From Effrenium voratum (taxonomy: Eukaryota > Sar > Dinophyceae > Suessiales > Symbiodiniaceae), in NCBI GenBank assembly GCA_963377175.1, contig CAUJNA010003814.1:232501-296500 (forward strand): a stretch of DNA of 64,000 nt, written 5' to 3'. The translations under genes were made by a program, and so were the position numbers. Position 1 is the stretch's first letter. Every line of letters starts with the position of its first letter. Below are positions 1 through 10,812 of the stretch, piece by piece. The notes below the pieces were generated by a model. It was not told where the DNA came from. It did not search any database and saw only the letters and a program-made list of their open reading frames with translations.

Positions 1-1440
1 ATTTTTTTCAAAGACATGTTTTGGGTGGAGACTTGGGGCTGTAATAGTTTGTACTTCAGACTTGAGGCCTGGCAGATTAGGGGCCTGAGTTTTGAAGAGC
101 GCATATTGCCCTGGACTCGTGGTGCTTGCTATTTTTTAGCAGGGATTTTGGAAACCAAACATTTTTGCTGGATACTGCAGGCCTCGCAATTGTTTGAGCG
201 AGAGTTTTGGAGAGCAAAGATTTGTGCTGGACACTTGGGGCCTGCCAATTTTGAAGCAGGAGTTTCGGAAAAGAGGTTCCGGGCTCAAACTTGAAACTTG
301 CCAATTTGAGAGCATGAGATTCGGACAGCAAAGATTTGTACTGGACTCTTGGGGCCTGCCAGTCGGGGTGCACGAGTATATGAAAGCAAAGAGTTTGGGG
401 TCTAACTTGAGGCCTGCCAATTTGGGAGCAGGGGTTTTGGAAGGCAATTTTTGTGGGATTCCAAAAAATGTTGGAAAGTAATTATTTGCGCTGGAGACTT
501 GAGGCACGGCAGTTTTTGGAGCATCAGTTTTGGAAAGCAAGCGCTTGTGTTGGAGACTTGAGGCCTCGCAAATTCAGCGCATGCGTGTTGGGCAGCGAAT
601 GTGTGTGTGTGTGTGTTGGAATTGCGGCGCTTGTCAATTTCGGGAGCAGGAGTTATGGAAGGCAACCATGTTTTGGTGGCGGCTTGAGACCTTTGGAAGG
701 CAAATTATTTTGGTGGACACTTGAGGCCTGGCAGTTGGAGGCAGAGGTTTTGGAAAGCGAAGCTTTGTGCTGGAGACTTGAATCCTAGCATGTCGGGGCA
801 GGATTTTTGGAAACCAAAGCTTGGTGCTGGAGATTTGAGGCTAGGTTATTTGCGTGCAGGGGTTTTGGAAAGTATGGAGGCTACAGGAGTTGTTCGCAGC
901 ACTTACTTTACGTAGGGACTTGGGGCCTGCCAACTTGGAAGCAGAGGCTTTCCAGCCAGACTTTGAACTGGAGACTCTGAGCTTGGACATTTTGGGGACA
1001 GGAGGTTTGGAAATCAAAGGTGCGGGCTAGAGACTTGGGGCTTGGCAACTTTTTTGAGCGGGAGTTTTCAACACACATATGTTGGGCAGAGGCTTGGGGC
1101 CTGCCAATTTGGGAGCAGAGGGTGTGAAAATTGTAGACTTGGGGCTTGGCAATTTGGGAGCATGAGTTTTGGACAACAAAGATTTGCGCTGGATACTTGG
1201 GGCCTGCCGATTACGTGGCGTATTGTTTTCAAGCACAGATTTTGGGTGGAGGCTTGAGGCTTGCCAATTTGGGACCAGAGGTTTTGGAAAGCAGCGGTTT
1301 GTGCTGGAGACTTGGGGCCTGGCAATTTTGGGCGCCGGATTTTTCTGAAAATGCTGGAAATTTGAGGCCTGGCATTTTTTGGTGATTGAGTTTTTGGCAG
1401 CAACGATCTATGTTGGGCAATTTGGGGCCTGCCAATTTTG
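1..1440. repeat. 57-bp minisatellite, about 25 degenerate copies
   Basis: The phrase 'cttggggcctgccaattt' and its variants return about every 57 bases (for example near 235, 293, 349, 406, 721, 778, 835, 1197, 1253, 1310, 1417). Each is followed by variants of 'gagttttggaaagcaaag'. Copies vary from 48 to 59 bp. Because 57 is a multiple of three, long false reading frames run through it on both strands; I see no gene. The array continues off the left edge. Confidence 0.9.
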
Positions 1441-1668
1441 GAGCAATAGTTATTGAAAGCAGGCTGCGCTGGTAGTGCTTGAGGGCTGGTTGCGCGAGCT
1501 AAAGAGCACTGGTCACCTCTAGATCAGAGCGTAGCAATGTTTCGTTGTTTTCAGAAGCGGGCAATTTCTGTCCAGTGATTCGATCGTAAGATGACTCTCA
1601 AAGCAAACCTGAAAACCTGGTGGGTATATCGACGACATCCACTCGCTTCGTAACCAGCCAACCAACCG

Positions 1669-1709
<41 letters not shown>

Positions 1710-1795
1710 TTAATCAAGCAAAGAAAGAAAGAAAGAAAGAAAGAACAAAAAAAACAAGCAAGTAATCAAGCAAGCAAACAAACAGTGAAACAAAG
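1669..1795. repeat. (CAAG)n and (AAAG)n microsatellite
   Basis: Pure CAAG units run to about 1708, followed by AAAG units and degenerate CAAG units. This is the reverse-strand form of the TTGN repeats seen at 14.65, 37.1 and 51.3 kb. Confidence 0.9.
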
Positions 1796-2226
1796 CCACA
1801 CAGACACATCCAGACCATTGGTGGTACACAACGATTTTTACGCTGTCAAACTTATGCTTTTAGCTTGAAGCTGCAATCCGAGAAGCAACCCATTGCCTCT
1901 CTTATCAGAGGTACGACTGTTGGAATTTGCTTTCCTCCCACTGTTTTTTTTCCAGCCCAAATTGGTCTTTTGAAATTCAGGTTCTACGTCCCAAATGGGC
2001 CTCCTTTGGCTTGTGTTTTTCCGCATGACACAGGCCCTCCCCTCAACACCGGCCTTTTAAGAGGAAGCTCCTTTTGGTTGGCATGTGTGGGTTTCTTTAG
2101 GGAAAGCCACCTTTTCTGGGGTCCAACTCCCGATTTCCGTAGATCACCACGCCCCCCCCCCCCCTCCCCACCCCTCGCCCCCCTCTCCCTTCCGCTGCCC
2201 CCCCGCCCCCCCCGATCTGATCGCAG

Positions 2227-2285
2227 GCTCCCTACGGCACCGTGAGGTCCGCCGTGGCCGCCAGCCAGACGAGTCAGGCGCCGGG
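2227..2285 (+). CDS. Candidate internal exon, product unknown
   Basis: A C-rich tract (about 2150-2215) leads to ATCGCAG, then a 59-nt GC-rich open block and the donor GTGAGC. The frame starts GCT CCC TAC and reads APYGTVRSAVAASQTSQAPG, with mostly G or C in third positions. Acceptor, donor and AG|G context are all good. A truncated family A element begins 17 bases after the donor. No domain is recognisable. Confidence 0.5.
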
Positions 2286-2302
2286 GTGAGCGCCGGCATG
2301 GG

Positions 2303-2406
2303 AGGTGCCCTTTCTCACCATGTTTTTTGGTTGCGAGGGTTCCCCTACTAAAATAGACTACAGAAAAAGGGTACCCTTATTCTAACAACTCTACTGGAGG
2401 ACCTAG
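2303..2406. mobile_element. Family A element, left end missing
   Basis: Shares the family A core (cccctactaaaatagactacag) and right end GGACCTAG. The left CTAGGTCC is lost. Confidence 0.8.
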
Positions 2407-3084
2407 CTTTCCGAAACTCGAAACATGGAGGTTGATCCAACGGTCCTTTACATGGCATGTGTTTGTCGCCATGTCACTGGCAAATCGATGGTGTTGGGCA
2501 ATCGACTGCTCGCTGAACGAGGCAATTGCAGCAAGCATCAGGACGCTGCATGCAAGCTGGAATTACCAACATGACTCTCCCGTGACGAGCAAACACGGTT
2601 TTGTAGTAGCCCCAAATCCGATTCTAGTCGACATGTTGGCCCTCATAATACCTTATAATCCCTGATAGTACTGGGCCGAACTTGCGATAGACCTCTACAA
2701 AAGGGAAACACAAAAGGCAAACAGTTCACAAGGCCCCCTGCATAAGAACCAAACACGGAACCTGAACTTGGTTGGGGGCTGCCTAAAAACGACCATTTAT
2801 CCTCTAACCGGGCCTTCGTTGTGTGGTCCCATGTGTGGCTACCCCCAGATGACCATGGGTAATGTGGACATATCCATCTTGTTACCCAATGGCCCTCTCA
2901 TGTGTCTCGCGTGGGATACTGTTATCTTTTCGGTGGTTTTCTCAAATGGGCCCAATGCCTTTTCAAGCAACATTGCCGTTGCGATCTGCTCGCGTCGCTA
3001 AAACCAGCCAAATGATGCGGCTTGGGCCCTCCCCAATTGTGCCCAGTATACTTGGCTGACCGATTGGGGTCATTCAAGCTCCCT
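2407..3084. other. No supported gene
   Basis: Mixed-composition sequence with only short open frames and no convincing acceptor-donor pair. It contains runs such as 'aatgggccc' that recur loosely elsewhere. Confidence 0.5.
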
Positions 3085-3208
3085 CAAACTGACAGGGATG
3101 CATGATGTCGGGTTTGTGAATGTTTGGACTTTAACCTTTTGGGAAATAGATAATTTTCCATTGGACCCAGAAAAGTTAGCACTTTTTGCGGAGGGGACAG
3201 CAACCAAG
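3085..3208 (+). mobile_element. Family J element (B-like)
   Basis: Contains 'ggactttaaccttttggg', 'ttttccattggaccc', a hairpin AAAAGT-TAGC-ACTTTT, and ends gcaaccaag. A second copy is at 60440-60526. The left border is approximate. Confidence 0.6.
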
Positions 3209-3613
3209 TGGCTTCAACGGCAGTTGCTTCCCAAAATGAGCTTCGTGTGGAGATAGGTGTCCTTTCAATGGCGAAGTTGGTTGAACATAGATATGGATTT
3301 CGTTGGGAATTGGGTTTGGCTCTATTAATTCCCCAACAGCTGAAAGCGATGAGGTCTCAGCCCAGACAGGCTCCGGGGTGGTCCGGGGTGGCTCTGAGGT
3401 AAGGTTCCGCAGGCTTCCGCGAGAGTTCTGCGAGGGTTCTGCGCGGTTCCGAGGGTTCCGCGAGGGTTCCGGTGCCGAAGCGTTGCGCGAGGGGCGTGGT
3501 GCTGATGTCACATTTGGGCTTAAGTTTTATGACAGATGTCCATGGAACTTCACCTGGGCTTAAGTTTTTACGAACTTCGCCGGACTTGTAACGTGGTCAC
3601 GGCACGCGAGCAG

Positions 3614-3697
3614 TTCCGCTGGTACCTGGACGCGGGGCCACCCCCGAACTTGGGCCCGGCCAGAGACCTCGTGGCCGACCTCGTACTCTCCGAGTCC
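3614..3697 (+). CDS. Candidate exon, product unknown
   Basis: After GCACGCGAGCAG the frame reads FRWYLDAGPPPNLGPARDLV and continues open with GC-rich third positions. The right border is uncertain; GTTCCT at 3698 is one possible donor. The same frame is open from 3536 to 4048, but beyond about 3900 it runs into a family E element. Confidence 0.35.
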
Positions 3698-3918
3698 GTT
3701 CCTCCATGTGGAGAAACGAAATCCATTTCGCACCACTTTCAAGGCTTCCAGAAAAAAACCAGAACCTTTGTTTGTATTTTAACTGGCCAATCATTAGACA
3801 CCAGGGATTCTGAACGGTGCGAACGGATTTGGTTCATCCTCGCCGATCCCATGGAGCTTAAAAAAGCCCACTCCTTTGGATGCATCAGGCGCGGCCGAGG
3901 CCTAGCGGCGCGGAACCT

Positions 3919-4048
3919 CAGGAGCTTCCTGAGCTCCGTTTCGGGACTGTGGTCACTTTTTGCGTCTGGAATTCTGGTAACAAACCACAAGTGTCTCTGT
4001 GTTTTTTCTGGCCCATCCACTCAGGAAGTGAGTAGAATGAGCGAATGA
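3919..4048. mobile_element. Family E element
   Basis: The left end CTTCCTGAG and right end CTCAGGAAGTGAG form an inverted pair. Internal sequence 'gtcactttttgcgtctgg' and 'tctggcccatcc' matches the copies at 26.27 and 30.84 kb. Confidence 0.7.
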
Positions 4049-4195
4049 GTTTGCCCATGTCATACTTTTTCTCCCGAAGGGAGCCCCAAGAAAGCAAGCT
4101 TCACCGTATATGTCGCAAGCCGAGTGATCTCGCAAGAGTTGGCCCAGACTCGTTTGGATCTTTCCGGTTTGTAAAAACCGCGGGTTGGCTTTCAG

Positions 4196-4289
4196 AAAGC
4201 AAAGTACTGGCCGGTTCGCAAGAAGCCGTGGATCCCGTGGTGAATTCGGCTCAACTATTGTTAGGGTTGCGATTGAAGAAACTATGACC
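4196..4289 (+). CDS. Candidate internal exon, product unknown
   Basis: The acceptor GGTTGGCTTTCAG is followed by a 94-nt block ending at the donor GTGAGC. The frame (one base, then AAG CAA AGT) reads KQSTGRFARSRGSRGEFGST and then IVRVAIEETMT. Basic at the start, with a regular strand-like end. Nothing identifies the family. Confidence 0.5.
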
Positions 4290-4439
4290 GTGAGCCCCAC
4301 AATGAGTTTTGACCATGGATATGGCCGTGTTTTTGAGAAGCCAGCAGGTCCGCCAATTTTTGGGGATCCACTTTGACACATACCCATATGTTTGAAAGTA
4401 CATGTTGGACCTACGAAACTGTGGGTTTGGCGACCCGCA

Positions 4440-4660
4440 TCCAGCTTGTCCTTCCCAGTGCTTCCAGTTCCCATTGTAGTAGGTAATCAAGGCAAACCCA
4501 TGTAGCAACTTAGAGGAACAACAGTACCTGGCTACCAACTGTAGTCAGGCAACTCGCTCAATTGGTTGTTTGGATTGGTGATTTGGGGATTTGGATCCCT
4601 GCTTCTTGTGGTAGAGGGAAACTGACAAAATGGTAACTGGCAGCATTGGGAACCTAGGTT
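4440..4660. mobile_element. Family H-like sequence
   Basis: Contains 'cccagtgcttccagttcccattgtagtagg' variants and 'ggtaactggcagcattggg', resembling the H copies at 12.46, 58.54 and 59.42 kb. Borders are unclear. Confidence 0.45.
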
Positions 4661-4710
4661 CCCAAGCTTTCCATTTTGCCCAACATTTTGAACCACCCAG
4701 CCATCTTTGA

Positions 4711-4899
4711 ATGATTTTTGTGGCACGGATCGCGCAGCAGGAATTGGTTAGCCATTTTACAACACACTGGTTTGCAAAGGATGAAACAGACCGGTCGCTT
4801 CTTCCAGCAACAAGATCACAAAGCGTCGAAGTACTCACTTCTTGCGGAACTGTAATAATTTCACTTCTTGTGGGAGGAAACCTATTTTGCAAAAAATGA
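4711..4899. other. Coding-like block, strand unresolved
   Basis: Both strands are open across 4740-4860. The plus frame reads ...ARIAQQELVSHFTTHWFAKD..., the minus frame ...LCDLVAGRSDRSVSSFANQ.... Both look like protein and no splice pair decides between them. Confidence 0.3.
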
Positions 4900-4974
4900 G
4901 GACGGCTCCACACAACAAAAGGTGCACGTGCACCCAAGGCACTTGGAAGCGGGAGGTTTCCAGACCCCGGGACT

Positions 4975-5105
4975 GCAAGAGCCCACAACTCGCGGCGTAC
5001 CCGCCGAGGCCGCGCGGTGCCGCTGGCGGTGGCCGGCTGCGGTGCAGTCGCGCTGGGGTGCGGGGTGGGGGGAGGGGAAGGAGAGGATGGAGAGGGGATG
5101 AACAG
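4975..5105. other. GC-rich block, possible exon
   Basis: A CpG-rich stretch follows GGACTGCAAG. Three frames stay open over about 60 bases, so neither frame nor strand can be chosen. It ends in a G-rich low-complexity tract. Confidence 0.3.
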
Positions 5106-5912
5106 CAGGAGGGGGTTGGAAGGGGTTGCTCCCACATTTTTGTTTAAAGACTATCTTTGCCTGTGAAGAAAAACATGTTTTTGGAACTAATGCAAGGGTT
5201 GTATGATGAACACTGAGCCCAAAAAGGGAATGTTCTTTTCCCAGCAGATTTCGTTCCCAAAGAATTTTACGGGTTTTTGTAGGGTTGGTGGACCTCTGGA
5301 CACAGGGTATAGTGGTAGACTAGTGGTGGCCGAACTATCCATCACGTGGACTCTGGCAAGCCGGCTAGTTACTCGCCTGAGTAGCGTCAGTTTGAATGGT
5401 ATATCCCGAAAAAATACAGAGCGAAATCTCCTTTTGGGGAAAACTGTTTTTTGTTTTTTATTCTTGTTCTTTTTTTTTTCTAAAGGTTCTAGGGAGTGTC
5501 GACTTCCTTCGGTTATGTGAGGGGAAGCCAAAAGGAAGGCGACTTCATGCGTAGGCCTCCACGGCAACGAAGCCATTCGCGTTGGGACGCAATGGCCAGG
5601 GCCCCTCCTCTTGAGACGACTGGGCGGAAACAGAAGAGGCTTTGGAAACATTCAGGGAAGTTGCACATAAAGCTGAAGCTGAATTGCTCCAAATTTCAGT
5701 TGACTGACATGCTCTGAGTCGCAAAGATAAAAACAATGGCGGTTCTGGCTCGGACCATGGTGGTTTGTCTGAAAGATCCACTTTCAGCGGCAGAATCAAT
5801 CCCTCTGTGCAAAAAAAGAAAGGGGACCTCTCACGGGTTTCGCGTTGCGGCCTCGTTTATGATGAAGGTTCCACTCGCAAGGATTTCAGGTGATGCTCGA
5901 TTGGCCTTGTTG
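5106..5912. other. No supported gene
   Basis: Short overlapping open frames only, plus poly-T near 5440-5480. No acceptor-donor pair that I trust. Confidence 0.45.
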
Positions 5913-6020
5913 CCTATGTCCCCCAGCTAGGTGCCCTTTTACCCTTTTGCTTGGGGAGGGAGACTAGAGAAAAAAAGGGTACCCTGACCCTTGTTCTAAC
6001 CTCTCTACGGGAGGACCTAG
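5913..6020. mobile_element. Family A element, degenerate
   Basis: Starts with a GTCCCCCAG variant, has a scrambled core ('gggagactagag'), and ends GGAGGACCTAG. Confidence 0.7.
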
Positions 6021-6369
6021 TTGCTTGCCACGGGAAATGATGATGACCAGACAATGCAGTCGTACCGTAAACGGGACACAGGCAGCGTCCAAAGGCGGTT
6101 GCCAATTCTGGTAGGGCTTTCTACCCCCAGGTTGATACGAATTATAGTGATGTCCTGCGCACATCCTGACAATTAACAAGGTTGGTGTCAAAGGCTGATT
6201 GTGCAGACCCATACATCAACCCATGGCCATGTGGGGCCAGTTTGGCTGGTTTCCAAATCCAAGATCACTGATGTGTCCAACGGATGAGATAGGTTCCTAC
6301 AGCCTGCCTTTGGTAAACGTCCCCGTGTCGGCGGTTTTGATGCATGTTTCTCAAAATAGCGCGCTAGCG

Positions 6370-6442
6370 CGCCCCCCCCTCCTCCCCCCCCCAAAAAAAA
6401 AGAAGAGTAAATAAATAAATAAATAAATAAATAAAATAAAGC
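6370..6442. repeat. C-run, A-run and (AAAT)n
   Basis: CCCCCC runs, poly-A and then AAAT tetranucleotides. Confidence 0.85.
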
Positions 6443-6634
6443 AATAAATAGGTTAACATAAAATAACATAAGCTCAGTAAGTCGCCTTTTGCCGCTTGTT
6501 TTCTTTAAAGAAAGCAGCCAACAGGGGGTCCAGCTTAGGGTCCTCCGGTTCTCAAGGCTGGCCTATCAGTGGCGACCGGCCGGGCCCGAAAGGGAGGGTC
6601 TCACGTGGGCGTTCGCTTGGGAGAAGACGGTCGA

Positions 6635-6790
6635 CGGTTTCTAGGGGGTTGGTTCCCATTCTTTTCCACCATCGTTTTTTTTTTTTTTTTGGTTTTTTTT
6701 TTTTTTTTAAAATATTTTTTTTTAAATAAATATATTACTCCTGTTTCCCCAAGGTGTTGGGTGGTTTTGTAGAAAGAAGGGTGCAGGTGG
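6635..6790 (+). mobile_element. Family G element with poly-T expansion
   Basis: Starts 'ctagggggttggttcccattcttttc' and contains 'ggtggttttgtagaaagaagg'. Matches 35993-36112 and, reversed, 31118-31240. Long poly-T runs lie inside. Confidence 0.6.
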
Positions 6791-6818
6791 GGGGGTGGGG
6801 TGTACAAAATGAACGAGG

Positions 6819-6933
6819 CTAGGTCCCCCAGTTCATTGCCCTTTTACCCTTTTTTGGGGGGAGGGTTCCCCTACTGAAATGGACTACACAAAAAAGGGTA
6901 CTCTTATTCTAACCTCTCCACTGGAGGACCTAG
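6819..6933. mobile_element. Family A element, both ends present
   Basis: CTAGGTCCCCCAG at the left and CTGGAGGACCTAG at the right, with the full internal core. Confidence 0.85.
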
Positions 6934-7288
6934 GGTAGATGTTTCTTTTCCAACCATGTGGGTGAAGGTGCCGTGCTGGGCTTTTTGTTTGCAGGTGTTG
7001 CTTTTCCAAGCATATCTGTGAAGGTGTGCGTCAAAAGCAGGGGGACCTGACGGTTGCATTTCGTTTTGGACTTGAACTGTCCTTTGTGTTTTCCAAATGT
7101 TTGAAGTCAGATGAATAGGGTACCAACTCAACGCAGCACGTTCAAACTCCCTGTGCGGACCAAACACACACACCATATTTGTTTGGGGGATTGGCGTTCA
7201 GCTGCCATGATTTGGGATCAGGCGCAGAAGGATCATTTCACGGATTCTAGTGAGCTCACCGGAAAACCGAACTCAAAACCGTGATGAA
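6934..7288. other. No supported gene
   Basis: Contains a partial direct repeat ('tgttgcttttccaagcatatctgtgaaggtg' next to a similar 'tttcttttccaaccatgtgggtgaaggtg'). No exon signal. Confidence 0.5.
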
Positions 7289-7409
7289 CTAGGTCCCCCA
7301 GCTAGGTGCCCTTTCTCACACCTTTTTGGGTTGGGAGGGTTCCCCTAATAAAATAGACTACAGAAAAAAAATGGTACCCTTATTCTATCCTCTCTACTGG
7401 AGGACCTAG
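7289..7409. mobile_element. Family A element with exact TGAA target duplication
   Basis: Inverted ends CTAGGTCC/GGACCTAG are flanked directly by TGAA at 7285-7288 and 7410-7413. Confidence 0.9.
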
Positions 7410-7633
7410 TGAAGGTTCCTTTCTTATTTTCTCCACGTGAACGGAGTCTGACTGAGTGTTGCTTACCATGTGTGAAACTGATGTGAAGTATGGCAATTTG
7501 CCCAGATCCTTTGGAAGCCTTCCCTACCCGTGCCATGAATCTTTGGAGGTTCAGCTCAGCCTCGCCAGCGAAAAGACCTTGACGCTGGATGCCACAAGTA
7601 TGGCAAGTGGGGGAAAAAAGGCAATCCCTGCAG

Positions 7634-7708
7634 TTTGCGCGCAACTTCGCCGAGTTGAATGTGGATGGTTCCCTTGCAATATTTGGGGTATCCACCGCAC
7701 CTCGCCGA
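7634..7708 (+). CDS. Candidate exon, product unknown
   Basis: AATCCCTGCAG precedes, and GTGAGC follows CTCGCCGA. The frame reads CAQLRRVECGWFPCNIWGIH and continues RTSP. The plus frame is open from ATG 7468 to TGA 7749, and a minus frame is open over 7410-7875, so alternatives exist. Cysteine and tryptophan content suggests a folded domain, but none is recognised. Confidence 0.4.
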
Positions 7709-8170
7709 GTGAGCTTTGTGACAGGCTTATGAGCCGAAAGGGAAGGTGACGCTTCCCTCGCATCTTGGTTGCTTGTTTTCTGCTTGAAAACGATGGACAA
7801 AGCCGACAAGAACGCACAGCTTCTGACCTGGTGAGGTTGGTAAGCTCCATCACTGACGGCACGAAAAGCAGACACATGCTTGGCCAGTCAACTCAAGATA
7901 CATTTCGATGCCAAGACCGTTCAGAGACCAAGCTGGAGGCATGATTTGAGAACTTGACAACTTTGTCTGCCACTGTTTCAAGTGCGTGAACACAGTTCAA
8001 GACAGTGGCAGGTTGTCCAGCCTGTTCTGGACTTACTTGAGATTCATCAAAAGTGTGCTTATGTACCCCCCCCCCCGACTAACATGGAAGTGCAGAGACC
8101 CTGTAGAACGCCGGCTTTTTCCTCTTGGAAAGCGGGTTTGTGCACTTCCATGTTACTTGGTGGGAGGGTC

Positions 8171-8298
8171 ACTTGGCTGTGGGTCAAGAATAGGTGTCCA
8201 AAATGGAACCCCTGGTAATTTGGTAATTGGAAACATGGACTAAAACCTGCGGTCCCCTGGTGGTTTAATTTTAACCTGTACCCATTTGACTCCTGTGT
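8171..8298 (-). mobile_element. Family D element
   Basis: Reverse orientation: 'ggctgtgggtcaa', 'aaatggaacccctgg', 'acctgcggtcc', 'tggtttaattttaacc'. Matches nine other D copies in the window. Confidence 0.75.
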
Positions 8299-8555
8299 TT
8301 TGGGTATTGGTTTCTCTTGCAAGCCTAGGCGGCGGCCGGATCTTTTGGTAGTGCAGGAAGCCCTTCACAAAGCCTCCCCCCTATTTTAACACACACACAC
8401 CATGGTTGTTGCTCGGAAACATTTCACATTTTTGCTTATTGGGGTTTAGTGCGAAATCCCCACTTAACTGCTAAATTGTATGTTTTTGCTCCCCTTTCAA
8501 GACACACACACCCATTTAAGTTGGAAACACCCCTGTTTCTTATGATGCGGGCATC

Positions 8556-8923
8556 TCCTGATTCCACATACCTCCCCCCCGGGCAGGAATCCAACTTCTG
8601 CGTTTCCCCTAAAAGGAACTTTGGCGCATTTTGCCATGGATGTTGGGACTTTAACTTCTTGCCAACTAATGGATTTTCCGTATGAAACCACTAACAGTTA
8701 GTCACTTTTCAGCAGGGGGGCAAAAGGAAAGCAACCAAGTCCTGATTCCACATACCTCCCCCCGGGCAGGAATCCAACTTCTGCGTTTCCCCTAAAAAGA
8801 ACTTTGGCGCATTTTGCCAAGGGATGTTAGGACTTTAACTTTTTGCCAACTAACGGGTTTTCCGTATGAAACCACTAACAGTTAGTCACTTTTCAGCAGG
8901 GGGGCAGAAGGAAAGCAACCGAG
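8556..8923 (+). repeat. 184-bp tandem duplication carrying a family B element in each copy
   Basis: Unit 1 is 8556-8739 and unit 2 is 8740-8923, both starting 'tcctgattccacatacctcc'. Each contains a B element (ctttggcgcattttgcc...gcaacc(a/g)ag). Each unit ends exactly at the element's terminal AG. Confidence 0.9.
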
Positions 8924-9002
8924 TAAAGGTGATGCTGGAACCCCCTCCCTCGTTTCCCCCGAAAAGACGACCTGGCGGGGGCGGTGGGTTTTTTTGGCAA
9001 AG

Positions 9003-9073
9003 CCATCCTCGGAGCGGAGGTCCCGGCGCCCGGCTTCTCGGCCGCTCCGAGGCGGGAAGCGGCCCAGTTCGGG
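9003..9073 (+). CDS. Candidate internal exon, product unknown
   Basis: Poly-T and GGCAAAG lead into a 71-nt GC-rich block ending at the donor GTGAGG. The frame (two bases, then ATC CTC) reads ILGAEVPAPGFSAAPRREAA and ends QFG in phase 0. Alanine and proline rich with strong G/C third positions. Confidence 0.5.
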
Positions 9074-9243
9074 GTGAGGTTGCCCGGATGGATGGAGTTG
9101 GAGAGGCTATCTGGCTGTGGTTGTCAAAACCAATGAGATCCCATTTTGGGGTTGGTGAATTCACCACTTTAGAACCTATTTCTAGTGGTTGGATTGAATC
9201 GGATGCTCACAGGGGCTAACCGATTTGGCTTTTGATCCACCAT

Positions 9244-9338
9244 CTCACTTCCTGAGTTCTTGGGCTTTTGTACTTTTTGGGCTTGGACCATGGCGGTAAA
9301 CAACCAAAGTTTGGGCCCATCCAAAACAGAAAGTGAGC
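9244..9338. mobile_element. Family E element
   Basis: Left end TCACTTCCTGAG and right end GAAAGTGAG, with internal 'actttttgggcttggaccat'. Confidence 0.7.
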
Positions 9339-9470
9339 TATCCTTTGGGCGCTTGACATCTCAGCTGTCCTTTCCAGGTGCTTTGTTTGTGAGTTAGCTT
9401 CAAGATTATCCCTCGAAGGTTTCACCGGGGGTTATTCTGGGGGTTTAGCTGGAGGACCTTTCACCCGCAG

Positions 9471-9587
9471 GTTGCAAACCCTAGCATCTGCTTTGCGCGG
9501 AAGGCCGATCCCAGCGCAAGCCGCCGGCGAGCCGCCCGAAGCGAGCAGCAAGTCGAGCGCGAGCGCCACGGCAGGCCTGGCGGGATG
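9471..9587 (+). CDS. Candidate internal exon, frame uncertain
   Basis: CACCCGCAG precedes 117 nt of GC-rich sequence; a GTGTGG donor is possible at 9588. Frame 1 (VANPSICFARKADPSASRRR...) gives exactly 39 codons and continues the phase of the exon ending at 9073. The second frame (LQTLASALRGRPIPAQAAGE...) is equally open. Confidence 0.4.
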
Positions 9588-10299
9588 GTGTGGGAAGGGT
9601 TTGGGTGTTTCTCGAACTTCTTTTTTTTTTAATGAAGGGACAGGCAAACAAAGACCCACCATTTTGCTGGTCTCCCTATTTTAAGACAAAGACAAGTAGA
9701 GGTTTATGGTTGATTCCGTTTGGATTCCCTTTAAAACAGCCATCCAACAGGGGGTCCAAATCCCAATTAACAGTGAGTCATAAGGCTGTGTGTGTGTGCA
9801 CTTTGTTGGAGGGGGCGTAGGTGAACCATTGTCAGGCTTTGCCTACCTTTTCGACTTGTTGGCCTTGATCATTTGTCACATCCCTTCGCTGGCGAACAGT
9901 CTACTTTTGGCAGGGGCTCGAAATCTAAGTGGTTTAAGCCGACTGTTTCAAGTACTGTTGCACCCCCGGGCCCCATGCAGTCAATTCCTTCCATTCGTCA
10001 GGGTTCCCTTTGCGAGTTGAGACAATGTTCGCATGTTACCAAGCACCTTGAGATGATTGTCTCTTTACATAGGCCCTATTAGATGTAAAGATGAATGCAC
10101 AATTTCCAAAAAAATCCAAACCTAGCAGATCAACCATATAGGGATGACATGGCCGGGCAGTCCATTCCTTCCAACCTTCCGGGGTTTACTTTGAACCAGT
10201 GGGTTTTGACGCCTGGGGCTCTGGGGCCAGGTCGCTGCTGGGGGATCGTGCAAAACGAACTTTGCCCGGACGGGTTCGCTATTTTTCCCCGGAAGCATA
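9588..10299. other. No supported gene
   Basis: Intron-like sequence with poly-T, a short GT repeat near 9787 and overlapping short frames. Confidence 0.45.
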
Positions 10300-10525
10300 G
10301 AGAAACCGCACGCGAGGATTTGCATGCGAGGATTTGCACAGAGACGTCAAAAACTTGCACAAGAGAAGTTGCACAAGACAAAATGGCAGGAGAACTTGCT
10401 TAGAGAACTCGTACAAGAGAAATTGCATAGATAAGTTCACAGAGTATTGCGCAGAACACAATGGCTAGACAACTCGGCACTTGCAGACACGAACACTTGC
10501 AGGCGAGAACTTGCACGAGAGGTGT
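10300..10525. repeat. Degenerate tandem repeat, about 17 bp
   Basis: Variants of 'acttgcacaagagaa' recur (gaggatttgcac, aacttgcacaagaga, gttgcacaagac, gaacttgcttagag, cacttgcaggcg). Spacing is irregular. Confidence 0.7.
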
Positions 10526-10574
10526 AAGTCTGGTCAAGAATTGAGTTGGCACAAGAGACATACATTAGTCTCAG

Positions 10575-10617
10575 GCGGCAAAGTGCCTCTGCAAAAGCGA
10601 CACTCTCTGCGGAGATC
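10575..10617 (+). CDS. Candidate internal exon, product unknown
   Basis: Acceptor TTAGTCTCAG, AG|G context, donor GTGCGT. The frame (one base, then CGG CAA) reads RQSASAKATLSAEI and ends in phase 0. The next candidate at 10725 starts in phase 0 after a 107-base gap, which fits an intron. Confidence 0.4.
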
Positions 10618-10724
10618 GTGCGTGTCGACGGACTCACACCAGCAGCTTGCTAGGGGTCTACCTCTCCCCCCTCCTAGCCCTCCTAGTAAACATACTCGCC
10701 TGGGAGAGGATTTTTTTCTTCGAG

Positions 10725-10799
10725 TACATCAGGGTCCAAGGAGGTTCCACTACGGTCCTCCTCCAAACGGGGGACCCTTCCGAGCCCAAACATTTCCAC
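10725..10799 (+). CDS. Candidate internal exon, product unknown
   Basis: The pyrimidine tract TTTTTTTCTTCGAG precedes 75 nt that end at the donor GTAAGG. Phase 0 reading is YIRVQGGSTTVLLQTGDPSE then PKHFH. A weaker acceptor (TACATCAG) lies 8 bases downstream. Phase agrees with the neighbours at 10575 and 11816. Confidence 0.5.
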
Positions 10800-10812
10800 G
10801 TAAGGGTTCATT

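Noticed and set aside
3890..3960. Exon reading LAARNLRSFLSSVSGLWSLF
   Set aside because: The second half lies inside a family E element whose ends and interior match other copies.
4545..5135. 196-codon minus-strand frame as one gene
   Set aside because: It runs through family H-like sequence, a GC-rich block and a C-rich tract, with changing composition and no splice or start evidence.
9773..9778. GTGAGT donor of a 33-nt exon
   Set aside because: The preceding 'ccaacagggggtcc' also occurs near 6520 in element-like DNA, so this is probably part of a repeat.
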